This document shows positions 1-8,425 of a stretch of 64,000 nucleotides of DNA, piece by piece. Below the pieces are notes generated by a model, which was not told the DNA's origin, ran no database searches, and saw only the letters and a program-made list of their open reading frames with translations. How positions within the stretch are numbered: the stretch's first letter is position 1; each line of letters opens with the position of its first letter. This stretch comes from Leptolyngbya ohadii IS1 (GTDB taxonomy: Bacteria > Cyanobacteriota > Cyanobacteriia > Elainellales > Elainellaceae): NCBI RefSeq assembly GCF_002215035.1, contig NZ_NKFP01000006.1:1624530-1688529 (forward strand), written 5' to 3'. Made by a program: the position numbers and the translations under genes.

Positions 1-92
1 CAGACTATTTACGCTTCTTCAGCTCATCGAAAGGCAGAGAGAAACTTGCTAAGCTTCAGAGTAGGACTGCATCAGTGATAAGGAAAAAATGA

Positions 93-2204
93 ATGGAAAG
101 CCGCGCTAATCTATCGGCAAACCTGTATGCCCTTCTAATTGGCATTGATTATTACAAGCCAAATCAGCTATACAAAAGTCTTAAAGGATGTGTGCGCGAT
201 ATTAATCTGGTAGATACCTATATTAGACAAACGCTTCAGGTTTCACCCGATCAAATTTATCGATTAACTTCGCCTAATTTAGAGGATTCGGCGTCAAAGC
301 GTGGGGCAGCACAGGAACCCGATCGCTTGTCCACCAAAGACATTTTGCCAACCTACGAAAATATCGTTAGAGCATTCCAGCAAATTACCGACAGGGCAAA
401 ACCCGGAGAACAGGTTTATATCCACTACTCCGGTCATGGGGGACGGGCAAGAACCGTTTATCCTAACCTGAAGGGAAACAACCAGTTGGATGAAGGACTG
501 GTGCCAATGGATATTGGAGATACTCCGGAAGGACGTTATCTGCGGGATGTGGAGATGACCACGCTGCTCAGGCGGATGACGGATAAGGGATTGATTGTCA
601 CGCTCGTTTTGGATAGCTGCCATTCCGGTGGCGCAACCCGTGGAGACTTGGAAATTCGCAGCGGTGCCGACCTGGATACTCTGGAACGGACGGATGAGAG
701 CCTGGTTGCAAGTCGGGAAGAACTGGAACGCAACTGGTCGGAAGTGACGGGCAACAGCAGTATCCGAGTTGCAGGACTGCCCGAAACCCGTGAATATGTA
801 TTAATCGCAGCCTGCCGTCCTACAGAATATGCCTATGAGTATGCAGTCAACGGACAGGAACGAAACGGGGCACTGACCTACTGGATGATGGATACGCTCA
901 AGACGCTGTCTGGACGGTTGAACTATAAAACGCTACACAGCCGCATCAGCGCCAAAGTACAGAGCAAGTTTGCACAGCAGGTTCCCATGCTTCTGGGGGA
1001 GAGCGATCGCGCCGTTTTTGAAGCAGAAATGCTGCCTACCCAACATGCGGTGACTGTTATGAAAGTAGATGCGAATCAGCAGACCCTTCAGCTAAACGCA
1101 GGACAGGCACAGGGACTAACCAGCAGAACGCTGTTTGCAATCTATCCCCTCAACACAACCGACTTTACCAATAAAGAAGCACAAATTGCGATCGCCGAAA
1201 TTACAGAAGTTGAAGCGACCAGTTCCTTCGCCCGAATTTTAGCTGAAACAGAAGGCGGCATTGGCATCAAAGGCAAAGTTGAGCAGGGCGCGCCTGCCAC
1301 GATGCTTTCTGCCCCAACCGATCTGGTACGTCGGGTGCGGTTATTCGATCAAAAAACCCTGGGCGATGCGGAGCATGAGTTACCCACTCAAGCACTGGTT
1401 GAGCAGCAAACGGAAGCACTGAATAAGGTGCGGCAATCCCTGGCAGGATGCGGCTGGGTGGTTGAAGTACAGGAGGGCGAGGAGTCGCACTTTCAAGTGG
1501 CGATCGATCGGGACGGCAACTATGAGATCTGTGCGGGAATGCCGATTTCTAACCTCAGACCTGCCCTGACAATTCAGGATTCCAGAGCGGCAGAGGGAGT
1601 CGTCAATCGTTTAGTTCACCTGGCAAAATATCAGTCGATTCAAGAGCTGGACAATCCAGAGTCAGAATTAAGAGATGCGATCGAGTTTGAATTGCTGAAT
1701 AAGAGCTTACAGGCTTTTTCTGATCCCGCAAACCCCTGTCTGGAGCCGGGAACCTTGGTGATCATGCGAATCAAAAATAACTCCTCCACTCCCTTAAACA
1801 TCGCTGTTCTCGACCTGGAACCCACCTGGGAGATTTCTCAGATTCCACTGCGGGGCATTGAGGCACCATTCTACCAGATCGCACCCGACGAAGAAGTATC
1901 GGCAAGGCTGCGCTTTGCAATTCCTGATGGGGAGAGCTACAAACAGGTTAGAGAAACGCTGAAGCTATTTGCGACACGCGGACCGGCGGATTTTCGCTGG
2001 CTGACCTTACCCTCACTGGACAATGAACTAACAAGGGTAAAAACCAGAGGCACAGGAAGCAGCGCCACCCCGCTCGGAAAGCTGCTGGAGGAAATTGGGG
2101 AAGATGCCGATGTGCCGCCCCCCCTTACACGAGCCATTTACGAGCCGGATGCCAGTGCCGAATGGTTAACAAAACAGATTCAAATTAGTATTCGTGCCCA
2201 TTGA
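93..2204 (+). CDS. Caspase-like (C14, orthocaspase/metacaspase-type) peptidase
   Basis: The N-terminal ~270 residues form a caspase-like p20 fold. The catalytic His lies in HYSGHGG (His115) and the Cys in LDSCHSGG (Cys176), so the dyad looks intact. In this family cleavage is usually after basic residues. The remaining ~430 residues contain a segment (about 540-690: MRIKNNSSTPLNIAVLDLEP, then a strand-rich stretch) resembling the DUF4384-like C-termini of other bacterial caspase-like proteins. The ATG at 93 follows AAGGAAAA; the ATG four bases earlier stops after six codons. The next gene begins 25 bp downstream on the same strand, and the stop codon lies inside a 13-bp tandem repeat. No signal peptide is visible, so it is probably cytoplasmic. 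It likely starts a four-gene protease operon. The family call is firm; substrate and trigger are unknown. Confidence 0.9.
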   Translation: MESRANLSANLYALLIGIDYYKPNQLYKSLKGCVRDINLVDTYIRQTLQVSPDQIYRLTSPNLEDSASKRGAAQEPDRLSTKDILPTYENIVRAFQQITDRAKPGEQVYIHYSGHGGRARTVYPNLKGNNQLDEGLVPMDIGDTPEGRYLRDVEMTTLLRRMTDKGLIVTLVLDSCHSGGATRGDLEIRSGADLDTLERTDESLVASREELERNWSEVTGNSSIRVAGLPETREYVLIAACRPTEYAYEYAVNGQERNGALTYWMMDTLKTLSGRLNYKTLHSRISAKVQSKFAQQVPMLLGESDRAVFEAEMLPTQHAVTVMKVDANQQTLQLNAGQAQGLTSRTLFAIYPLNTTDFTNKEAQIAIAEITEVEATSSFARILAETEGGIGIKGKVEQGAPATMLSAPTDLVRRVRLFDQKTLGDAEHELPTQALVEQQTEALNKVRQSLAGCGWVVEVQEGEESHFQVAIDRDGNYEICAGMPISNLRPALTIQDSRAAEGVVNRLVHLAKYQSIQELDNPESELRDAIEFELLNKSLQAFSDPANPCLEPGTLVIMRIKNNSSTPLNIAVLDLEPTWEISQIPLRGIEAPFYQIAPDEEVSARLRFAIPDGESYKQVRETLKLFATRGPADFRWLTLPSLDNELTRVKTRGTGSSATPLGKLLEEIGEDADVPPPLTRAIYEPDASAEWLTKQIQISIRAH

Positions 2205-2226
2205 TGAGTTGGATTGATGAGCTGGA
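2201..2226. repeat. Tandem 13-bp repeat, two copies
   Basis: TTGATGAGTTGGA is followed directly by TTGATGAGCTGGA, and a third partial copy begins TTAATGGG. The array spans the stop codon of the first caspase gene and the short gap to the next gene. Confidence 0.75.
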
Positions 2227-2229
2227 TTA

Positions 2230-5200
2230 ATGGGCTTTCAAGCAAGCCCACGATCGGCATTTAAAATTCTTCATTCATCGGTTTACACTATGCCTGACCC
2301 AAACGATGTAACTGCTTTGAAGCCGGAATCCGATCAGGAGACGCATCGCCGTGCGGTATGGGAAGGAGAGCAGTCCACCGCCGATGAGATGGGCGATCGA
2401 TGGGCGATCGTAGTCGGTATCTCGAAATATAAACATAAGCGGCTAAATTTAAAGTACGCGACGCGGGACGCGCAGGAATTTTATAATCTGCTAATTACAC
2501 CTAGTGGGGGACAGTTCAAACCAGAAAATATCGAACTGTTGCTCGACAAAGAAGCTACTACTACCAAAATTACCCGCGCCCTCCGCAGTTTTCTGAAAAA
2601 GCCTGCCCCTGAAGATCTTGTCCTAATTTACTTTGCCTGTCATGGCTCACCCGATCTTGGGCTTCAAGATAAAGCGGTTTTTATCCTGACGCATGATACC
2701 GATCCAGACGATATCGCAGGAACTGCCCTGCCAATGGATGACATTAACTGGTCTTTAATCAACATTCTGAAATCGCAAAAAGTCGTCATTCTGGCGGATA
2801 CCTGCCACAGTGCAGAGATTGGTGGAAAGGGACTGAGAGCCGTTAACGACTCCAATATCACAAACGCCTATTTGAAAAAGCTGAGTGAGTCTAAGGAAGG
2901 GACTGTTCTCATCGCATCGACCAGAGCAGGAGAATTGGCGCAGGAAGGCGCTAAATGGGGTGGAGGACATGGCGTTTTTACCCATTTTTTATTGAGGGGA
3001 ATGGGGGGAGCCGCCGACGCAGATGGAGACGGAATGGTTGGCATTGAGGAGCTATACGATTACGTCCAGAGAAACGTGAGTGACGCAACTCATGGAGCGC
3101 AGAAGCCTACCATTAGCGCTACAAAATATGATCCGACGTTGCCTATTTCCTTTCCAGCCTGGGTTCGATCGCAGCAGCATTATCAACTGGGGTGCCAGCT
3201 CTTTCGGATTGGCGCAAGATTCACCGAGCCACACTGTTTGACCTCAGCGCACCAACACCTGCAAGAAGCGATCGATCTCGCCAGCCTCACTCAAAACGAT
3301 TTGCCCCAGGCGCATTTGCAGCAAGGCTTAGTTTTAATGGCAGATGCAAGATTAAACGCAGCGATTGATGCGCTGAAATCGGCAGTGAAGGCGAACGTTG
3401 CGGAGGCAAAATATTATCTAGGTGTTGCCTACTTGAAACAAGGGAACCGAGACAAAGCAATCCAAGAGTTAGCGGCGTTTTTGCAGGAGCAGCCAGACAG
3501 CGATAAAGCAAACTGGGCAGAAGCATTGCTCTCGCTATTACAACCCTCCGAACCCTCCGATCGCCATGCTCTCCTTATTGGAATTAACTACCCAGAACGA
3601 ATCGACCTGGAAAATAATGCTGGATTTAAACAACTTCATTCTTGCGTGAATGATATTGAGCTGCTTGGTGATTACCTATCAAAGTGTGGCAATTTTAATG
3701 TTAAAAAACTGCCCGATGCCGAAGCAACTTACCTGAATATTAGACAAGCCTTTCATGAGTTGAGTCAGCAGGTCAAGCCCAACGATGTCGTTGTGATCCA
3801 CTACAGCGGGCACGAAAGCTCCGGACGCTGGATTGCCTACGATGCAGGACTCGATGAAAACGGAGCGGTACATAATACGATCGGTTACAAAGAAATTTAT
3901 CAAATGCTGACTGCCATCCCTTGCTTTCACAAGTACCTTGTGATGGATTCGGTGGTGAGCCGTGAGTTTGAAGATTTCCTCAGAATGCTTCAGAAGCATA
4001 AAGATTGTACGCTGTTGTTGGCAGTTTCACCGGGTCAGTACAGCTACGAATTTTCAATTGACGGCAAAAGATTTGGAGCACTGACCTACTGGCTGGTCAA
4101 CACACTGCACAACATAGATAATCTTCTGGAGATGGGGCAAGGAGAGATTTTTCAGCAAGTTGCACAAGCCGTTAACACAAAATTTCCACAGCAGATTCCC
4201 TTCTTTCAGGGCGATCGTCAGAAGAAGCTTTTTTCTGCTGAATTGAATTACTGCCCCATACTATTTGAGCTAACGACAAATCATTGGGAAATTTCTATCC
4301 ACACTTTAGTCGAACTGTATAATCAATTTCTTGTTCAACTGTCCCACTCCTTTCCGCAAATTTATTATCAGTTTGGCATCGCTTTTGCTGAGCAGGGCAG
4401 CTACCCACAGGCTACTCATGCTCTGCAAATTTATCTTGAGCAGGTTCAACAACAGCACTCAAAAGAAATTTTCTTTACGCTAGGAACTGCCCAGTTTAGA
4501 AGTCAGCTTTATCCCGATGCCATTCAAAACTTTCAAAAGTATCTCGAACTGGCTCAATTGGAGTCTGATCCTACTCAATCCATCCTAGATCTGATCGCTC
4601 AAGCGCAAGTATTAGAGAAACCGTTTCATGTATTGCTGGTAGGCATAGGCGAGTATTTATACGATTCAAACCCGCAATATGATCCGAATTTACTCAACGA
4701 TATCGTTTCCTTCAGAGGCACTTTAATTGAGAAGTTTCAATTCAAGGAAAAGGAGCAGATCAGAGACGGGCATGGGCAGGAGCAGTCGCATATTTATATC
4801 GAAAGTGTATTGGATGAAGATGCCACAGCAACAGCAATCGTAGATAAATTCAAAGCGCTGGTCGAGCATTCTCCCGGTCCGACTCTGTTCTACTTTGCAG
4901 GGCGGGGATCGGTTGATGCCGAGGGCAACCCCGTGATTCTCGCGACAGACAGCAGACAACAGAATGTTCCCGATATTAGGATTGAGCAGCTTGCCCAAGT
5001 TGCCCGTGCAGCAGACTGTAATTTAATTGCAATTATCGATGCCTGCTGGACAGACAGTAAAGCCCGAAATACTCGCTATACTCCCCCTGAAGGAGCAAAA
5101 TCCCAAGCAGTGCAAATTCCGGGACGAGTGGAACGCGATGCCAAACAAATTCCTCAAGTTGGCTACATCACTCTCTATCCAGAATCTATCAAGTACAAGC

Positions 5201-5901
5201 AGAAGGAGCGAGTTAAACAAAACTTTACTTCTGAATTAATTGAAATTTTGAAGAAATCAGAGGTCGATCGCTTCTCCTATTGGAAGCTGCGTCAGGCGTT
5301 TGCGCGTAATCTGACGGCTGTAGACTTCGACGATTACGATGGCAATATCTACATTGCAAGTGATAGTAATGCCCTGGATGAACCGATTTTTAGCAATCCA
5401 TTACGCTCCAAGCTGCAATTAAAACTTCAGAAAATTGAGCAGGCTCCCATTAAGCAATCCGTTTCTATTCTTAGAGAGTTTATTGGGCAACAAAATAATT
5501 TATCTCCTGCCGAGTATCTGAATCTGGGACTTACAAACTATCTGCTCGGAGACTATGGCGATAGCATTGCCGCCCTGCAAACCGCTATTAATCAGCTGTC
5601 CGAACAGTCATCAGGAATACTCAGCCAGCGGTTCCTCCTGATTTACGCTCAAGCGCACTACTGGTTAGGGCGAGTGCTGCACGAAAGGCGACTTGACCCT
5701 GCTCGCGCGGTCAGTGAGCTTCGCCTGGCCACACAATACAATCCTTCCAATATCTGCGCACACTATTACTTGGGGCAGGCGCTACGAATACTAGGGGGAC
5801 CAGAAACCCTGATGGAGGCAAAGAGAGCCTTAAGAAACTATCTCAAGCAAGGGGCGCCGCTGGGGCAGGAGGAGGAGATACAGAAGTTTCTAAAGATGTA
5901 G
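2230..5901 (+). CDS. Triple caspase-like domain protein with TPRs (one intact dyad, two degenerate)
   Basis: Numbering is from 2230. Three caspase-like folds alternate with TPR-like helices. Domain 1 (about 55-300) has His138 (FACHGS) and Cys192 (ADTCHSA), plus an EF-hand-like loop DADGDGMVGIEE at 263-274. Domain 2 (about 445-670) keeps His528 (HYSGHES) but has Val575 where Cys is expected (MDSVVS). Domain 3 (about 798-1010) has Arg892 where His is expected (FAGRGS) and keeps Cys939 (IDACWT). TPR-like repeats lie near 340-430, 700-780 and from ~1080 to the C-terminus. A start at 2290 (MPDPNDV) is equally plausible, since neither site has a clear Shine-Dalgarno. Domain 1 is probably the only active unit; domains 2 and 3 may be regulatory or scaffolding pseudoproteases. 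It sits between an active caspase and an unknown protein, so regulation of the neighbouring proteases is a reasonable guess. Confidence 0.85.
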   Translation: MGFQASPRSAFKILHSSVYTMPDPNDVTALKPESDQETHRRAVWEGEQSTADEMGDRWAIVVGISKYKHKRLNLKYATRDAQEFYNLLITPSGGQFKPENIELLLDKEATTTKITRALRSFLKKPAPEDLVLIYFACHGSPDLGLQDKAVFILTHDTDPDDIAGTALPMDDINWSLINILKSQKVVILADTCHSAEIGGKGLRAVNDSNITNAYLKKLSESKEGTVLIASTRAGELAQEGAKWGGGHGVFTHFLLRGMGGAADADGDGMVGIEELYDYVQRNVSDATHGAQKPTISATKYDPTLPISFPAWVRSQQHYQLGCQLFRIGARFTEPHCLTSAHQHLQEAIDLASLTQNDLPQAHLQQGLVLMADARLNAAIDALKSAVKANVAEAKYYLGVAYLKQGNRDKAIQELAAFLQEQPDSDKANWAEALLSLLQPSEPSDRHALLIGINYPERIDLENNAGFKQLHSCVNDIELLGDYLSKCGNFNVKKLPDAEATYLNIRQAFHELSQQVKPNDVVVIHYSGHESSGRWIAYDAGLDENGAVHNTIGYKEIYQMLTAIPCFHKYLVMDSVVSREFEDFLRMLQKHKDCTLLLAVSPGQYSYEFSIDGKRFGALTYWLVNTLHNIDNLLEMGQGEIFQQVAQAVNTKFPQQIPFFQGDRQKKLFSAELNYCPILFELTTNHWEISIHTLVELYNQFLVQLSHSFPQIYYQFGIAFAEQGSYPQATHALQIYLEQVQQQHSKEIFFTLGTAQFRSQLYPDAIQNFQKYLELAQLESDPTQSILDLIAQAQVLEKPFHVLLVGIGEYLYDSNPQYDPNLLNDIVSFRGTLIEKFQFKEKEQIRDGHGQEQSHIYIESVLDEDATATAIVDKFKALVEHSPGPTLFYFAGRGSVDAEGNPVILATDSRQQNVPDIRIEQLAQVARAADCNLIAIIDACWTDSKARNTRYTPPEGAKSQAVQIPGRVERDAKQIPQVGYITLYPESIKYKQKERVKQNFTSELIEILKKSEVDRFSYWKLRQAFARNLTAVDFDDYDGNIYIASDSNALDEPIFSNPLRSKLQLKLQKIEQAPIKQSVSILREFIGQQNNLSPAEYLNLGLTNYLLGDYGDSIAALQTAINQLSEQSSGILSQRFLLIYAQAHYWLGRVLHERRLDPARAVSELRLATQYNPSNICAHYYLGQALRILGGPETLMEAKRALRNYLKQGAPLGQEEEIQKFLKM

Positions 5902-5988
5902 CTTTCCCGTGAATGCCAGCGTTAATGCAGACTGCGATCGAATTCAAAATCAAAAGGCTGATAGCGGTGTACGCAAAGGAGAATTGCC

Positions 5989-6750
5989 ATGTCATCTTCA
6001 GACTACTACTGGTCACGCCACCTGATTCAGGGCTTCGGCAAAATGTGGTTTTTGATTATTCCTCAAGAAGCTGACAGCAGCGGCGGCGGCGCCAGTTTGC
6101 TCGGTTCAGTAGTGAATGAGATTTCTGGCAATCTGTTTCCGGACGGCATCGGCTTCAAAATCGTCGGCAGAGACTTCCCCGAACCCAATCATCTGACAAC
6201 GCCCCAACTGCTGCTGAAGGCGATCGAATCGAATCGCAAAGCAATGGGAATTGCCGACAACGAACAGATTGTGGCAGAGGTGAAATATCCGGATCTCAGC
6301 GTGGTATTTGAGCGATCGGATCTGTTGAAATCGGGTGTGGGAAACTTTCCCAGCCTGCCCGTCTCCCTCAGCGTAGACTACTCCCGTATGGAGAAAATCT
6401 CGATTCAGTTTGGAGCCAATACGCGCAAGCTGTTTATTCCCACCGGATATCTCAGTCAGTTAAAAAACTTTGTTGACGGAGACGACAGCAAAATCACCAC
6501 TTCCATCAGCATCGATAAAGAAACGATCGTTCATCAAATTTTATTAACCGATCGCTACAGCATCACCTTTGAATCTATTTCAGCTTTTGACACGAATTTT
6601 GAAGCGGCGATGAATCTAGCGAATACTCTGAATACAGGCAGAGTGGCATTTAACTTAGAACAAACTGCCAAAAAGCAAGTCACCGTCAGCGTGAATGACG
6701 GCAATGAATATTTGATTGCTCTGAAAGACATCGACTGGGACGACCTTTAG
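5989..6750 (+). CDS. Unknown 253-aa protein in a caspase/CHAT operon; gasdermin-like candidate
   Basis: No family is recognised with certainty. It has a strong ribosome site (AAAGGAG, 7 nt spacing) and lies 87 bp after the triple-caspase gene and 33 bp before the CHAT-WD40 gene. It contains no Cys. An N-terminal hydrophobic stretch (MWFLIIPQ, 19-26) and a Gly/Ser-rich loop (30-40) precede alternating beta segments: SVDYSRMEKISIQFG (128-142), then a short helix-like stretch (PTGYLSQLKNFV), then ETIVHQILLTDRYSITFE (178-195), then RVAFNLEQTAKKQVTVSV (218-235). The length, the order of segments and the position beside caspase-like and CHAT proteases recall bacterial gasdermins (247-272 aa), which are pore-formers released by cleavage of a short C-terminal peptide. 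A basic pair (K228-K229) precedes the last 24 residues. Against this, the palmitoylated N-terminal Cys of characterised bacterial gasdermins is absent. It could equally be an unrelated beta-rich adaptor. Confidence 0.75.
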   Translation: MSSSDYYWSRHLIQGFGKMWFLIIPQEADSSGGGASLLGSVVNEISGNLFPDGIGFKIVGRDFPEPNHLTTPQLLLKAIESNRKAMGIADNEQIVAEVKYPDLSVVFERSDLLKSGVGNFPSLPVSLSVDYSRMEKISIQFGANTRKLFIPTGYLSQLKNFVDGDDSKITTSISIDKETIVHQILLTDRYSITFESISAFDTNFEAAMNLANTLNTGRVAFNLEQTAKKQVTVSVNDGNEYLIALKDIDWDDL

Positions 6751-6783
6751 CCAACTCGATCGTTTAGACAGACGTGAACCATC

Positions 6784-8397
6784 ATGAAAACTATCCTCAT
6801 CCTGTCCTCCAATCCCAAAGGCACTTCTGTTCTTGACCTCGATCGTGAAATTCGGGACATTCGAGAAGGACTGCGGCGATCGAAACACCGCGATCAGTTT
6901 CGGATTGAAGTGCGGGGAGCCGTGCGACCGAGTGATTTACGGCGATCGCTGCTGGATGAGGAACCCCAAATTGTTCACTTTTGCGGGCATGGAAGCGGTG
7001 AAGGTGGACTGGTGCTGGAGACCGATACCGGAGAAGCAAAACCGATCGAAAATGAGGCGCTAGCAGAGCTGTTTGCCCAGTTTGCAGCACAGGTAGAATG
7101 TATTTTGCTGAATGCCTGCTACTCGGAAGTACAAGCCAACACGCTGACTCAGCATATCAACTATGTCGTCGGCATGAATCAAGCCATTCCCGATGCAGCC
7201 GCGATCGCTTTCTCGATTGGCTTCTACGATGCGATCGGAGCCGGAAAATCGATCGCAGATGCCTATGATTTCGGGTGTAACGCAATCAGAACCGATCTGG
7301 CAAACCCTTCTACCGATCGCCGCAAACTAATCCCAATCGACTCTCCCAACAACGCCCCTCCCCCCATCCTGCCAGAACACCTGATCCCGGTGCTGAAGCA
7401 AAAGGAAAAGCTGAATTCGATCGTTCTTCCGTCTCGTACGCCTTCCATGCCAGAATCCCAGTTTGAACCGCTGATTGGTCATTCTGATTGGATTCGAGCG
7501 CTGGCATTTAACTCCAACGATAATACCGTGCTGAGCAGCAGCAACGATCGCACCGTTCGCATCTGGGATGTAGAAGCTGGACGACTCCTGCACCTGCTAA
7601 CCGGACACCGCGATCGAGTCAAGTGTGTGGGCATGAGTCCAGAGGGTCGCTTGATGTTGAGCTGTAGCGTTGATGGGCAGGTCAGAGCATGGGACAGGAG
7701 TCTGCTGACGAACAAGAAGACAGGAGACTGCCGCTATATCGTGAAGGCAACCTCTAGAACGATTACGCTGGTCAACACTTTGCCCGTCAGCCCCGATCCT
7801 CAGCGTCCGATCTTTGCCACCGGAGCAGAACACGGCAAGATTTCGATCTGGAATTTAGAATCTGGACAGTGGCAGCGATCGATTTCGGCTCATAGTAGCC
7901 CGGTGCTATCGCTGGCGTTCAGTGAAGATGGCAGGTGGTTGGCAAGCGGGAGCCAAAACAAAACGATTAAGCTCTGGGATCTGGACAATCCAGTAGAACA
8001 ACCTCACTACGTTATTGGCGATGCTCACCTGAGCCAGGTTTTATCTTTGGCGATTAGCAATCAGCAGCAAATTCTGGTCAGTGGCGGAGCCGATCGCACC
8101 ATCAAACTTTGGGACTTAAGAACAGGAGGAAAGCGATCGCCCAAACACATCCTTGAAGGTCATGCAGGTCAGGTGTGGTGTGTGGCAGTCAGCCCAGACG
8201 GGTCGAAAATAGCCAGTGCCAGCGGAGATTTTACGGTGAAACTGTGGGATATCCAAACGGGAGAACTGCTGCAAACTTTTACAGGACATTTAGGAGAGGT
8301 GCGATCGGTTGCCTTTAGCACCGATGGAAAGCTCCTTGCCAGTGCCGGGGATGATTTGGAGATCAAGCTGTGGCAAGGAAAACCTTTGGAGGAATAA
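6784..8397 (+). CDS. CHAT-domain peptidase fused to seven WD40 repeats
   Basis: Residues 1-215 are a CHAT (caspase HetF-associated with TPRs) peptidase domain with His69 (HFCGHGSGEGG) and Cys112 (LLNACYSEVQ), so the caspase-like dyad is intact. A short Pro-rich linker leads to seven WD40 repeats (about 228-537). Most have GH near the start and IWD/LWD at the end, for example VRIWDV, IKLWDL and VKLWDI. Seven blades would make one complete beta-propeller. The architecture suggests a protease controlled by, or targeted through, its own propeller. It starts 33 bp after the unknown 253-aa gene and ends the co-directional run, facing the amylase gene. No membrane segment is visible. The domain calls are firm; the biological role is inferred from the protease-rich context. 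Confidence 0.9.
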   Translation: MKTILILSSNPKGTSVLDLDREIRDIREGLRRSKHRDQFRIEVRGAVRPSDLRRSLLDEEPQIVHFCGHGSGEGGLVLETDTGEAKPIENEALAELFAQFAAQVECILLNACYSEVQANTLTQHINYVVGMNQAIPDAAAIAFSIGFYDAIGAGKSIADAYDFGCNAIRTDLANPSTDRRKLIPIDSPNNAPPPILPEHLIPVLKQKEKLNSIVLPSRTPSMPESQFEPLIGHSDWIRALAFNSNDNTVLSSSNDRTVRIWDVEAGRLLHLLTGHRDRVKCVGMSPEGRLMLSCSVDGQVRAWDRSLLTNKKTGDCRYIVKATSRTITLVNTLPVSPDPQRPIFATGAEHGKISIWNLESGQWQRSISAHSSPVLSLAFSEDGRWLASGSQNKTIKLWDLDNPVEQPHYVIGDAHLSQVLSLAISNQQQILVSGGADRTIKLWDLRTGGKRSPKHILEGHAGQVWCVAVSPDGSKIASASGDFTVKLWDIQTGELLQTFTGHLGEVRSVAFSTDGKLLASAGDDLEIKLWQGKPLEE

Positions 8398-8425
8398 TGG
8401 AATAACAGTAGGGTTGTGGGGCTTG

